Positions 19,527 to 28,527 of a DNA stretch of 64,000 bases are shown here, piece after piece. A model generated the notes under the pieces. The model was not told the origin of the DNA, searched no databases, and saw only the letters and a list, made by a program, of their open reading frames with translations. The DNA is from Bartonella apihabitans (GTDB lineage Bacteria > Pseudomonadota > Alphaproteobacteria > Rhizobiales > Rhizobiaceae): the NCBI RefSeq assembly GCF_030758755.1, contig NZ_CP132387.1:1178001-1242000 (forward strand), written 5' to 3'. The first letter of the stretch is position 1. Each line of letters opens with the position of its first letter. A program made the position numbers and the translations under genes.

Positions 19527-19841
19527 ATGCCGAACATAATGCTGTTTTCAATTAATTTACAACGAGCTTACAAATTGTCGCCACAACAAGCGCGCATTTT
19601 GGCTTGTTTGTCGGACGGAAAAATATGGCCTGCACAAAAACTATATGCGGATGCGATGCAGAATTGCCCGAAAAAAGCAAAAACACCATTTCAGAAAAAA
19701 ACAATCATTAAAATCCAAATTTCGCGGTTACGGGCAAGAGTCCCGAACGTTGTAATACGTTTTTGCACGGGCGCCGGCTATTACATTGATTCTGGTTTAA
19801 AAAACATTCAAGCAGTTCATGAACGGGCGGTGACGAAATGA
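19527..19841 (+). CDS. Winged-helix DNA-binding protein
   Basis: The 104 residues fit an OmpR-type winged helix without a receiver domain: LSPQQARILACLSDGK at the start, a long recognition helix with IKIQISRLRARVPN, and a wing ending GAGYYID. It starts 3 bp after the GcrA-like gene and overlaps rusA by 4 bp. It probably regulates early phage genes. The target is unknown. Confidence 0.65.
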   Translation: MPNIMLFSINLQRAYKLSPQQARILACLSDGKIWPAQKLYADAMQNCPKKAKTPFQKKTIIKIQISRLRARVPNVVIRFCTGAGYYIDSGLKNIQAVHERAVTK

Positions 19842-20272
19842 TAAATTTTGTTTTGCCTGTTCCACCAAGCACTAACAGCCTTTTTCGTAATGTGCCAGGA
19901 CGCGGACGTGTAAAATCAAAAAAATATAATGATTTTATCGTTGACGCTCTAAATGAACTGCACCGCCAAAAGATTAAAGCGATGAGTGGAAATGTCATTG
20001 TCATTATGGGGCTTGAACGTGCATCTCGACGTTCTGACGTCGACAACCGTATTAAGGCGCTCTTGGATGTAATCGTCAAGGCAACGATCATTCGCGACGA
20101 CCGCTATGTAACCGCTCTGGCAGTCGCTTGGCTCCCCAATATTTCAGGCCAAGCGCACATCAGTGTTTGTCCGGCTTCTGAACAATTAGAATTACTTTTT
20201 AACCCCACAGCGACTGATAATGCCGCGACGGGCACGTGGATTTTTCAAAAAACGCAACAAAAACAAGGGTAA
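19838..20272 (+). CDS. rusA: RusA-family Holliday junction resolvase
   Basis: RusA cuts four-way DNA junctions during recombination. The N-terminal segment PVPPSTNSLFRN, the catalytic SDVDNRIKALLD near residue 66 and the third acidic residue in IRDDRYV are all present. The 144-residue length is somewhat longer than E. coli RusA (120) because of a C-terminal tail. It sits with recombination genes in the early operon. Confidence 0.9.
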   Translation: MINFVLPVPPSTNSLFRNVPGRGRVKSKKYNDFIVDALNELHRQKIKAMSGNVIVIMGLERASRRSDVDNRIKALLDVIVKATIIRDDRYVTALAVAWLPNISGQAHISVCPASEQLELLFNPTATDNAATGTWIFQKTQQKQG

Positions 20273-20277
20273 AAAAA

Positions 20278-21090
20278 ATGGCTTTAAGTTTAGCTAGTCT
20301 GAAGAAGGTACATGCCGATAAACCGCCCCGGATTTTGATTTACGGTCCGGCCGGTATTGGCAAAACGACATTAGCGAGTGAATTCCCTTCACCCGTTTTT
20401 CTACAAATTGAAGACGGTACTCCTGCAGGTGTTGAATTAACATCGTTCGGCAAAATAGACACGTTTAAACAGGTCATCGAGGCACTTGGCGCGCTTTATA
20501 CAGAAGAAAATACCTGCAAAACGATTGTTGTCGACAGTGTTACTGAATTGCAAAAACTGGTTTTTGCTGAAACGTGCGCGCGTGGAGATGACAAAGGGAA
20601 CCCGAAAAGCAACATCGAAGACTTCGGATACGGTAAGGGCTATGTATATGCGCTTCGTGTTTGGCAAGAATTTCTCGACGGCATTAACGCCCTTCGAGCC
20701 GACAAAAACATGACGATCGTTCTTATCGCGCATTCAACGATTGAACGCTTTGACGACCCGGAAACGGTTTCATATGACCGGTACGAAATCGACTTGCATG
20801 GCAAAAGCTGTGGGCTGCTTGAGCGCGAAATGGATGCGATTTTCCTTTTGAAACAACCGGTAACAATTAAACAGGAAAATATAGGTTTCTCCAACACTCG
20901 CGCGGTCGCCTCGGGCAATAGCAACGTGATCGAAATCAATACAACCGGTCGCCCGGCCTTTACGGCGAAGAACAGGTACAACATGCCGGCCAGCATCCGG
21001 TACATTAAAGGCCAAGGCTACACCGAACTAGCTAAATACTTTCCCGGCAACGAAAACAAAAATGAAACGAACAAGGAACTCCAAAAATGA
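20278..21090 (+). CDS. Phage AAA ATPase, Sak4-like recombination protein
   Basis: A RecA-like ATPase with Walker A YGPAGIGKTT near residue 23 and Walker B TIVVDSV near residue 85; IVLIAHS follows as the sensor segment. Such Sak4-like proteins are single-strand annealing or RecA-like recombinases, usually next to an SSB-like gene, as here. I chose the ATG at 20278, which begins the conserved part; the frame is open upstream to 20236. Confidence 0.85.
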   Translation: MALSLASLKKVHADKPPRILIYGPAGIGKTTLASEFPSPVFLQIEDGTPAGVELTSFGKIDTFKQVIEALGALYTEENTCKTIVVDSVTELQKLVFAETCARGDDKGNPKSNIEDFGYGKGYVYALRVWQEFLDGINALRADKNMTIVLIAHSTIERFDDPETVSYDRYEIDLHGKSCGLLEREMDAIFLLKQPVTIKQENIGFSNTRAVASGNSNVIEINTTGRPAFTAKNRYNMPASIRYIKGQGYTELAKYFPGNENKNETNKELQK

Positions 21091-21622
21091 GACTTGAACA
21101 ATACGATACTGCTGCAACACCAGGCGCGGGTTTTGAACCGCTGCCAGCGGGTGATTATACAGGCAAAATTATTGATGCAGAAATTGTCAATATTAGCCAA
21201 AACAATGATTATGGTCGTTGCCTTAAATTGACTTGGCAAATTCAAGACGATGGTTATGATGGGCGACTTTTGTTTGATCGGATAAATTTGTGGGCCAAAA
21301 AATGGCAAATATAGAAAAAGTAATACAAATTGCCAATTCCCGTTTTGCCGCTATCCGCGAAGCACTGGGCGTCGGGGCCGTCGTGGAAACGGATGAGTTG
21401 CTGCAAATTCCGTGCATGTTGTCGGTATTCATCAAAAATGATCCACAATACGGACCATCAAATCAAATTAAAAAATATTATTCTTTGAACGCGGCCAACA
21501 CAGTTAACAGCACTCCTGTACAACATGCACCAGCAGCCGGTATGCGAACAAAGCCTGCTACCAACTCCATGCAAAGCAAAAGCACCGGTGGGGCGAAGCC
21601 TCTACCATGGCACACTAAATAA
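21087..21622 (+). pseudogene. DUF669-like single-strand-binding-type protein, frameshifted
   Basis: The first frame (21087-21314) gives the beginning of a DUF669-like protein (GFEPLPAGDYTGKI, then GRLLFDRINLW). The second, starting in the -1 frame near 21290, gives its remainder (IQIANSRFAAIREALG, then KNDPQYGPSNQIKKY). One extra A in the A6 run at 21296-21301 joins them into about 178 residues. DUF669 proteins accompany Sak-type recombinases and probably bind single-stranded DNA. A ribosomal -1 slip on the A-run is possible, but a true deletion or sequencing error is simpler. Confidence 0.75.
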
Positions 21623-21684
21623 TTAAATAAAACCAAACAAAAAAACTTAATTATTCCAATACATTGGCAGGGAGAACCGGTTCA

Positions 21685-21990
21685 ATGAACGATACATCTA
21701 TGTCTAATCGGTCCGATGTAGACCGTCTGGCCGACATTCGCGAAAAAATCAAAAGTTTAAAAAAACAAGAAGATTTTTTGCGGAATAAAATCTTGGAAAA
21801 AATGGAAACTGAAAAATCAGTTTCCGTAGGAGGTGATGAAAACATAGCCTACCTGATTACCGCGACCCGCGCTGGTTCAGTAGACACAGACAAAATGAAA
21901 AACGACGGCATTGATATTGATAAATATCGCCGTCCTGCAACGATAACCAAAACGTTACGTACGGAACGGCGTGACATTTCATTCGAGTAA
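21685..21990 (+). CDS. Phage hypothetical protein with coiled coil
   Basis: About 101 residues from the ATG at 21685. Residues about 10-45 form a charged coiled-coil helix (LADIREKIKSLKKQEDFL), followed by a small domain ending in RTERRDISFE. It lies between the DUF669-like and nuclease genes, a position where phages often encode small recombination or exonuclease-accessory proteins. No function can be assigned. Confidence 0.7.
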   Translation: MNDTSMSNRSDVDRLADIREKIKSLKKQEDFLRNKILEKMETEKSVSVGGDENIAYLITATRAGSVDTDKMKNDGIDIDKYRRPATITKTLRTERRDISFE

Positions 21991-22002
21991 AAGGCAAAAA
22001 TC

Positions 22003-22953
22003 ATGGTCGAGATACCTGCATTGCCAAATTCCATACCAATGTTGATCGACGAAAAGAAAGCAGCCGAATATCAGCCAAATTTTTCTGTGTCGATTGGCGC
22101 TTCAATGATCGGACACGGTTGCGAAAGATATATTTTTTATCGCTTCAGGTGGGCTTACTTGCCCGAAAAAATCAATGGCCGCCTTGTGCGGCTATTGGAG
22201 ACGGGCAAACTTGAAGAAAACCGTATGATCGGCTGGCTGAAGGACATTGGCGTAAATGTTGCAGAAAATGACCCAGCGACAGGCCGGCAATGGATGGTTA
22301 TTGGCGTAGACGGGCATCTGAAAGGTTTTGCCGACGGCATTATATTAGAAGGGCTTCCCGGTGCTGAAAAAACAAAGCATTTATTGGAATGCAAGACACA
22401 TTCGCTTGCATCTTTTAAGCAGCTACAAAAACACGGCGTTGCGGTTGCTAAGCCGGAGCATGTCGCGCAAATGCAAATATATATGCATCTGCTCGGTCTC
22501 ACTCGCGCTCTTTATTTTGCCAAATGCAAAGATAATGATGAGCTTTACGCAGAACGCATAAAATATGATGCTGCTCATGCGCTGGCACTGCTTGGCAAGG
22601 CCGAGCGGATTGTCAATGCAAACGAAAAACCGGCGCGTGTTACCGACGACCCTAATTATTACCTCTGCAAAGCATATAATTGCCCTGCTTTTAAACTCTG
22701 CCATGAAAATGATTTTGCAGTAAGGAATTGCCGAACATGCATACATTCCACCCCGATTGCAGGCGGTGGTTGGCAGTGTGAGCGCCTGAAAATAAAATTA
22801 GATACAAAAGATCAAAAAGCAGGATGCCCACATCACTTATTTTTGCCGTGCTTGGTTCCTGGTGAACAAATCGACACTGACGAGAAAAAAGAAACGATCA
22901 CTTATCGTCTTTTTAAAGATAACAAAGAATGGGTTGATGGAGGCGGAAAATGA
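22003..22953 (+). CDS. PD-(D/E)XK nuclease with cysteine cluster
   Basis: A 316-residue nuclease of the RecB/Cas4-like superfamily. The metal-binding Asp is in GHLKGFADGIIL near residue 107, and the E-x-K pair is in LLECKTH near residue 129. The C-terminal third is rich in Cys (YNCPAFKLC, RNCRTC, then CPHH), which may hold an iron-sulfur cluster or zinc. It probably resects DNA ends in phage recombination and is coupled to the helicase gene by a 4-bp overlap. Confidence 0.8.
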   Translation: MVEIPALPNSIPMLIDEKKAAEYQPNFSVSIGASMIGHGCERYIFYRFRWAYLPEKINGRLVRLLETGKLEENRMIGWLKDIGVNVAENDPATGRQWMVIGVDGHLKGFADGIILEGLPGAEKTKHLLECKTHSLASFKQLQKHGVAVAKPEHVAQMQIYMHLLGLTRALYFAKCKDNDELYAERIKYDAAHALALLGKAERIVNANEKPARVTDDPNYYLCKAYNCPAFKLCHENDFAVRNCRTCIHSTPIAGGGWQCERLKIKLDTKDQKAGCPHHLFLPCLVPGEQIDTDEKKETITYRLFKDNKEWVDGGGK

Positions 22954-24575
22954 TAAATTTACGCTACTATCAACAAGAAGCGCTTGATAGCATTTTCAAC
23001 TATTGGGCAAGCCCAAAAAGTGGGAACCCATTGGTTGAAATGGCGACTGGTACGGGAAAAAGCCTGGTAATTGCTGCTTTGGCGAAAAAAATAATTGATA
23101 ATTTCCCGTCAATGCGAATAGTTATTTTAACTCATGTTAAAGAACTTGTTGCCCAAAATTTTAGCGCCCTTTTGAAAATATGGCCTGAAGCTCCTGTCGG
23201 TATTTATTCAGCAGGACTTGGCAAAAGTGACACATATCAACGTATTATCTTTGCCTCCATCCAATCTGTATTTCGCCGGTCTCAACAAATAGGACCGCGA
23301 CATTTGGTCATTATTGATGAGGCGCATTTAGTCCCGAAAAAAGCGACAGGAATGTATCGTAACTTCCTTGAAAGCCTGCAAAAACAAGAACCGAATTTAC
23401 GTGTAGCAGGTTTTACTGCAACACCGTTTCGACTGGATTCTGGGCGTCTTGATGCAGGTGATGACCGGCTGTTTGATAAAACGGTCTATCAGTACGATAT
23501 AAGAGCTGGTATTGCGGATGGTTTTTTGTCTCCTCTGATTTCTAAAGCGTCAATGAAAGAAATTGACGTTTCAAATGTTGAGCGCAGAGGGGGCGAATTT
23601 GTTGCAGGACAGCTTGCGACACAAGCAGACAAAATTACCGCTGCCGCTGTAAGCGAGATAATATCTTTAGCACGCTTTCGGAAATCTCTGCTTATTTTTT
23701 GTTCAGGCGTTGACCATGCAAAAAACGTTGCAGCAGAATTTTGTAAGCAAGGCATAAGATGCGAAGCAGTAACTGGAAAGACAAACACAGCCGCTCGAGA
23801 TTCAATAATACGACGCTTTAAAAGCGGCGAACTCCGCGTTCTCACAAATGCAAATGTTTTAACAACCGGCTTTGATGCGCCAAATGTTGACTGCATAGCG
23901 ATGTTACGGCCAACGCTATCAACAAGCCTTTATCTGCAAATTGTCGGCCGTGGTACACGATTGTCGCCCGGGAAAGAAAATTGTCTGGTCCTTGATTTTG
24001 CCGGCAATATCCGCCGACACGGCCCGGTCGATGACGTCTTTGTACTGCCTAAAAAAAGTGATGGAAAAGTTCGCGTTACTGACGTGCGTGCAAAGACATG
24101 TCCGGAGTGCGGCGAACTGGTAGGGCTGGCAGCCACACATTGTAAATGGTGTGGTTACGAATGGCCCAAAATTGAAAAAGCCAATTACGATGCAACAGCA
24201 GAAAATAAGTACGGAATTCTTTCGACCGAGAAAATCAAACCAACGGTTTTACCTGTCATAAATTGGCGTTTTTCTCGCCATGAGAAGCAAAATAGCCCGG
24301 ATAGCATGAAAGTCACCTATATCGCCGGAATCGGCGAATATTATCAATGGATTGCGTTAGAACATGAAGGGCAAGCCGGTTTAGTAGCGCGCCAATGGTG
24401 GTTGCAGCACGACGGCAAAATGCCTTTCCCGAAAACAATAACTGAAGCAATTTTGCGCACAAACGAGCTTCAAAAACCGGCAGCAATAAGCGTGAAAAAA
24501 AATGGAAAATACTACGATGTGGTCGGTTTTTCTTATGAAGATCAAGACGAAATAAAAGAGGCTGTAAATGATTAG
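22950..24575 (+). CDS. DEAD/H-box superfamily 2 helicase with zinc ribbon
   Basis: A 541-residue SF2 helicase: motif I ATGTGKS near residue 33, motif II DEAH near residue 117, motif III TATP, and motif VI in IVGRGTRLSPGK near residue 330. A CPECG...CKWCG zinc ribbon follows near residue 386, with a C-terminal domain after it. The Q-like start YYQQEAL is also present. It resembles phage replication or restart helicases. It overlaps genes on both sides in the early operon. Confidence 0.88.
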   Translation: MINLRYYQQEALDSIFNYWASPKSGNPLVEMATGTGKSLVIAALAKKIIDNFPSMRIVILTHVKELVAQNFSALLKIWPEAPVGIYSAGLGKSDTYQRIIFASIQSVFRRSQQIGPRHLVIIDEAHLVPKKATGMYRNFLESLQKQEPNLRVAGFTATPFRLDSGRLDAGDDRLFDKTVYQYDIRAGIADGFLSPLISKASMKEIDVSNVERRGGEFVAGQLATQADKITAAAVSEIISLARFRKSLLIFCSGVDHAKNVAAEFCKQGIRCEAVTGKTNTAARDSIIRRFKSGELRVLTNANVLTTGFDAPNVDCIAMLRPTLSTSLYLQIVGRGTRLSPGKENCLVLDFAGNIRRHGPVDDVFVLPKKSDGKVRVTDVRAKTCPECGELVGLAATHCKWCGYEWPKIEKANYDATAENKYGILSTEKIKPTVLPVINWRFSRHEKQNSPDSMKVTYIAGIGEYYQWIALEHEGQAGLVARQWWLQHDGKMPFPKTITEAILRTNELQKPAAISVKKNGKYYDVVGFSYEDQDEIKEAVND

Positions 24576-24762
24576 ACGTTTTGAAAAACACCTTTGTGGC
24601 TTTTGTTGTCAACCCGCCACTAGAATTTGTTATTGCGACACTTCAGACCCCCATAATATGGAAGCTGTTTGGATTTGCGACAATCCGGTTTGTTTAAAAA
24701 TGGCAGAGAGAGTAGGCGCAATACGTTTTGTTTCTCGAAGCGACACAGAATATCGGTGGTGA
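24568..24762 (+). CDS. Small Cys-rich protein, short paralogue of the next gene
   Basis: 64 residues with LCGFCCQPATR, a YC, a His and WICDNPVCLKM, arranged like a zinc ribbon. The next gene starts with the same pattern and is about twice as long. This copy lacks the C-terminal half. It overlaps the helicase gene by 8 bp and ends 3 bp before its paralogue. Confidence 0.7.
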   Translation: MIRRFEKHLCGFCCQPATRICYCDTSDPHNMEAVWICDNPVCLKMAERVGAIRFVSRSDTEYRW

Positions 24763-24765
24763 ACA

Positions 24766-25119
24766 ATGATTGATCGTTTCGAAACAGCAATTTGCGGCGT
24801 CTGTGGTCGGTCTGCGGTTGGCTTTGGTTATTGCTCTAATCCGGGCCATCACGGTTCGAAAATACTTTGGGTTTGTGATGACCCTGAATGCCTAAAAATA
24901 GCAAGGGACACATACGAAATGAAGCAAGATGATTTCAGCAGGCTTGAAAGTTTGGCTAGCGGCAAAGGTTTAGACGCCGGCGGCGCTTTTCTGGACGAAA
25001 TCAAAAAAACAGACCTTGCAGATTTGACGAAAGATGAATGGTTTGAATTTGGCCGCAGAATTATTGCCGGTTACCGGCGTGCGCTTAAAGAAGATTTAAA
25101 AGACTACGTACCCTTCTGA
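24766..25119 (+). CDS. DUF6511-like zinc-ribbon protein
   Basis: 117 residues. The N-terminal half is a Cys-rich ribbon (ICGVCGRSAV, then WVCDDPECLKIA), and the C-terminal half contains LTKDEWFEFGRRIIAGYRRAL, a helix seen in DUF6511-type phage proteins. It lies between helicase and primase genes, suggesting a role in replication, but no activity is known. Confidence 0.7.
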   Translation: MIDRFETAICGVCGRSAVGFGYCSNPGHHGSKILWVCDDPECLKIARDTYEMKQDDFSRLESLASGKGLDAGGAFLDEIKKTDLADLTKDEWFEFGRRIIAGYRRALKEDLKDYVPF

Positions 25120-25153
25120 TTTTTTCTGAAAATTTTTAAGAACAATTATTATT

Positions 25154-27373
25154 ATGAATAATGCCACTAACATCAAAACGGCGTTACAGCTCGCATCGTT
25201 AGGCTTTTCTATTTTCCCATGCCAGGCAGGCGGTGAACAGATAAAACGGCCTATGCCATTTATAAAATGGCGCGACGTTTCAACGACCGACACTAATCAA
25301 ATCAATATTTGGTGGCAAAAATGGCCGACCGCTGCCATTGGCTTGGATTTAGCCAAATCAAATTTATTGGTTATTGATTGCGACCGGCATTCGGCTGATG
25401 ACGGCGTCGCGCTATTTGGCTCACTATGTAATGAACATCAATACGACATAGACCAATCGCCACTCGTTGCCACACCAAATGACGGAATGCATGTTTATTT
25501 TAAACAAAAAAACGATAAAGCTCGAGGGAACAAACGCGGCGGGTTGCCTGCTGGTATAGATGTTCGGGGCGCCGGTGGTTACGTAATAGCCCCAGGGACA
25601 ATTATGTCGGATGGCCGGTTTTATGAATTGACAGGCCATTTAGATAATATCCCCGTTGTTCCCGATTGGCTAACCGAAATAATCGACAACAATGAACCGC
25701 AAAAAAATAAAAATACAACAACGGCTCCAATAAAGTTGGATGTAACAGTCCAAACAAAAAATGAGCAATTGGATGCTTACTGCAAAGCTGCAATTGAAAA
25801 CGAAGTTGGCAAAGTGGCAAGTGCAGGCAAAGGCGAACGCAATAACACCTTGAACGAGGCTGCCTTTTCGCTCGGTCAGCTTGCCGGCTCCCGTTGGGTA
25901 GATGAAAATGAAATATTTGACAAATTACTAACTGCCGCGTTTTCCGCCGGTCTTGGTTTAGATGAAGCAAAAAAAACAATTGTTTCAGGCCTGAAAGCAG
26001 GAAAAAACAAGCCAAGACCTTTGCCGAACTTATCAGAAACGCGCGAAATCTTTGAAGACACTGACGGAACATTAATTGATTCAAAAACCGGAGAAGTAAT
26101 CTCTTTAAAAAAAGAACCCGAAAAAGAAACAACGTCTTTGCCATATCCGCCTGGATTGGTCGGCGATATAGCGAAATGGATTGTTTCAACTGCACGTTTT
26201 CCCCAGCCGGAATTGGCTATTGGAGCGGCAATAAGCATCGTGGGAACTTTTGCCGGTCGATTATTTGCAGGCCCAACCAGATCCGCAACACATTTATATG
26301 TTCTGGGGCTGGCTGGCACAGGTAAAGGGAAAGATCATGCGCTGCAACAAATAATGCGCATTATGGGGCAGGCGGGCGCCACGCGTCATATCGGACCATC
26401 CGAATTCATTTCAATGCCGGCAGTTATTAATTTTTTGGCAAGGAAACCATTGTCAATTTGCGTGATGGACGAGTTTGGCGATTTTATGAAACGCATCAAT
26501 TCAAAACGGGCTTCAGGCTTTGAAGCAGCTATTTCGAAAGTTTTGCGTACATTATGGTCGTCTTCGTTTGCACCTTTCGTCACACCGGAGTGGGCGAGCA
26601 AGGAAAGCGTTACTATTTTTTGCCCTGCCATAACAATTTATGGCACATCGACGCCTGAACAATTTTATTCGTCTATGGAAGCAGCTAATATTGAAAATGG
26701 CACATTGAACCGTTTTCTCATGCTTTCCGGTCAAAACAATGTCCGAGAAGTTGATCCGGCTGTTGACCCTACAAAAGTACCGGCTGGAATAATTGACAGA
26801 CTGAAAAAGATTTATAACCGCCTTGGCGAATTAGCGACGAGTTTTCGCGATGATGCAACAATTGACCCAGCGGCCGCCGAAAAAATTATTGTCATGAATT
26901 GGTGCCCCGACGGTTCTCATGAAATTTATAAGAATTTTTCAGATGAGATTTCAAAAAAGATAGAAGAGGAGCCAGAGACCGCATCGTTTTACGCCAGAAC
27001 GGCCGAGATGGCTTTACGAATTGCCACCATTATTGCCATTGGTAGGCTTGAAAGTGATCAAATATATAAAAAAGATATGGAATATGGTATAAAACTAGCC
27101 AGCCAATCTGCCAAGCTAATGCTAGCAGGAGCAGCCGATTACATGTCGGATAATGAAAACCAGGCAAACGCGCAAAAAATACTTAGAACGCTTAAAAATC
27201 ATTCTGGCCGAATGAGTTATCGTAATTTGGTGCGGTCATTACACAACTCAATTCGAGCACGTGACTTAAAAGATATAATAGCATCAATGGTTGATAGTGG
27301 GCAGATTGAAAAGGAAGAAGTAAAAAGCTCACGTGGCCCGTCTGCAATATGGTACAGATATCTTTATGATTGA
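25154..27373 (+). CDS. Bifunctional primase-polymerase with helicase-like domain
   Basis: The N-terminal 180 residues resemble an archaeo-eukaryotic-type primase (AEP): GFSIFPC at the start, IGLDLAKSNLLVIDCDRHS with the catalytic D-h-D, HVYF as the nucleotide-binding His, and GGYVIAPG. A linker is followed by an ATPase-like domain with LAGTGKGKDHAL near residue 391 and MDEFGDF near 437. It is 739 residues long and the last gene of the rightward early operon. It probably primes and drives phage replication. Confidence 0.85.
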   Translation: MNNATNIKTALQLASLGFSIFPCQAGGEQIKRPMPFIKWRDVSTTDTNQINIWWQKWPTAAIGLDLAKSNLLVIDCDRHSADDGVALFGSLCNEHQYDIDQSPLVATPNDGMHVYFKQKNDKARGNKRGGLPAGIDVRGAGGYVIAPGTIMSDGRFYELTGHLDNIPVVPDWLTEIIDNNEPQKNKNTTTAPIKLDVTVQTKNEQLDAYCKAAIENEVGKVASAGKGERNNTLNEAAFSLGQLAGSRWVDENEIFDKLLTAAFSAGLGLDEAKKTIVSGLKAGKNKPRPLPNLSETREIFEDTDGTLIDSKTGEVISLKKEPEKETTSLPYPPGLVGDIAKWIVSTARFPQPELAIGAAISIVGTFAGRLFAGPTRSATHLYVLGLAGTGKGKDHALQQIMRIMGQAGATRHIGPSEFISMPAVINFLARKPLSICVMDEFGDFMKRINSKRASGFEAAISKVLRTLWSSSFAPFVTPEWASKESVTIFCPAITIYGTSTPEQFYSSMEAANIENGTLNRFLMLSGQNNVREVDPAVDPTKVPAGIIDRLKKIYNRLGELATSFRDDATIDPAAAEKIIVMNWCPDGSHEIYKNFSDEISKKIEEEPETASFYARTAEMALRIATIIAIGRLESDQIYKKDMEYGIKLASQSAKLMLAGAADYMSDNENQANAQKILRTLKNHSGRMSYRNLVRSLHNSIRARDLKDIIASMVDSGQIEKEEVKSSRGPSAIWYRYLYD

Positions 27374-27420
27374 TAACGGGCGAAAAATAGGATTGTAAAA
27401 AAAAATCGAATATAAAGATA

Positions 27421-27630
27421 TTATTTATTCAGCAAAAAACGTATATTTTTCAATGTTTTTTCATCCGGAAATTCGCTTCCGTTGAACCATTTTACAACCG
27501 TTGAAACATCTACACGCATTTCTTTGGCTACGCGCTTAAAAGTTAAACCTTTTTCACGCTCTTCCAAAATAATTCTTCTCATAGCTAAAGCGGCGGCTGG
27601 AACAGGCGGAATAATAAAAGTTTCGTCCAT
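27421..27630 (-). CDS. Small XRE-like helix-turn-helix protein
   Basis: 69 residues with a helix-turn-helix in FKRVAKEMRVDVSTVVKWFNG. It ends the long minus-strand block and begins directly after the stop of the preceding gene. It is convergent with the primase gene. A regulatory role is likely, and the target is unknown. Confidence 0.65.
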   Translation of the reverse strand: MDETFIIPPVPAAALAMRRIILEEREKGLTFKRVAKEMRVDVSTVVKWFNGSEFPDEKTLKNIRFLLNK

Positions 27631-27894
27631 TTAATTTAATTTTTCTTTAGTCAAATAAAAATTGGTTGGTTCATCATTCATGTTGTCGACTTCAGAACCA
27701 TTCGGTATCAGTTGCACAATTTCCTCACGTTTATGGCGACGTAAAATCTCGTAAACTCGATCATTTGGCGCATTCTCATCGACTACAAACATTCGTACAT
27801 CGTTATCACCGAAAACATGGTATGTCGGTAAACTATCGCCTTTTTTTATGTATGCAACGACCATATTTATCTGTTTCCCTTTAATATCTTTCAT
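27631..27894 (-). CDS. Small phage protein related to the RHH protein's N-terminus
   Basis: About 87 residues from the ATG at 27894. Residues 25-50 (VRMFVVDENAPNDRVYEI) closely resemble the N-terminal segment of the neighbouring ribbon-helix-helix protein, but the RHH part is missing. The genes overlap by 14 bp. The shared module may mediate pairing between the two proteins. Confidence 0.6.
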   Translation of the reverse strand: MKDIKGKQINMVVAYIKKGDSLPTYHVFGDNDVRMFVVDENAPNDRVYEILRRHKREEIVQLIPNGSEVDNMNDEPTNFYLTKEKLN

Positions 27895-28258
27895 GATTAA
27901 CCTTCTTTTTGTTAAGTCTCTCATAGACCTGAAAAATGCTTGGTGTTCCAATCCTTCTCCCCGTGAGCAGTCTATTAATTTTCTCTTCCATCCGATCTAA
28001 CTGGGAATCGAATGTCGGTGCCTTAAAGCTTTCAAGACGTGCGATTATTTCAGCGTTCAACGAGCGTCCGTTGACATTTGCAGCTTCCTTTAATTTGTCA
28101 CGCATCCCATCTGGTAAGTGCACAATCATTATTTCGTTGATTTTTTCGAGCGTATCGTGCGGCGTTAGTCTAAAAATACGATCTTCAGGCTTTGTCTGGT
28201 CAAGAACAAACACATGAATATTTTTTTCATCGTCGTACCAAGTGGAATACTTAGCCAT
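27881..28258 (-). CDS. Arc-type ribbon-helix-helix DNA-binding protein
   Basis: 125 residues: an N-terminal module (IHVFVLDQTKPEDRIFRL) shared with the next gene, then an Arc-like RHH (IVHLPDGMRDKLKEAA, then GRSLNAEIIARLE) around residues 44-72, then a charged C-terminal helix. Arc-like proteins repress by binding operators as dimers. Its operator is not known. Confidence 0.75.
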   Translation of the reverse strand: MAKYSTWYDDEKNIHVFVLDQTKPEDRIFRLTPHDTLEKINEIMIVHLPDGMRDKLKEAANVNGRSLNAEIIARLESFKAPTFDSQLDRMEEKINRLLTGRRIGTPSIFQVYERLNKKKVNHERY

Positions 28259-28273
28259 ATTTTAACCTTTTCT

Positions 28274-28480
28274 CTATTCATCTTCATCGGATGAGCTATC
28301 AATCACCAATGCATCTTCATTCCGCCGGTCCCAATTATCCAAAACCTTATCAGACATTTCTTCAATCAATGTTTTTGTTTTACCGACCTGCTTGATGCGC
28401 TTTTCTGCTGCTTCAATGCCAGCGAAAAAGCTGTTGTCGCAAAAAGCAACAGGCTCTTTATTTTCCTTGTATTCCGTCAT
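28274..28480 (-). CDS. Small acidic phage protein
   Basis: 68 residues from the ATG at 28480, which follows a GGAG. The C-terminus is strongly acidic (SSSDEDE), and the middle is helical with Lys and Glu. It is placed directly upstream of the RHH gene in the minus block. No family is recognised. Confidence 0.6.
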   Translation of the reverse strand: MTEYKENKEPVAFCDNSFFAGIEAAEKRIKQVGKTKTLIEEMSDKVLDNWDRRNEDALVIDSSSDEDE

Positions 28481-28527
28481 TTTACCACTCCGCATTTTTT
28501 TTAATTTTTAGGCTCCTTCAATCAGTC

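Noticed and set aside
21290..21314. A programmed -1 frameshift in the DUF669-like gene
   Set aside because: The A-run is not in the usual slippery phase with both codons re-pairing (it starts GCC AAA AAA), and similar single-base breaks occur in unrelated genes of the window, so an indel is more likely.
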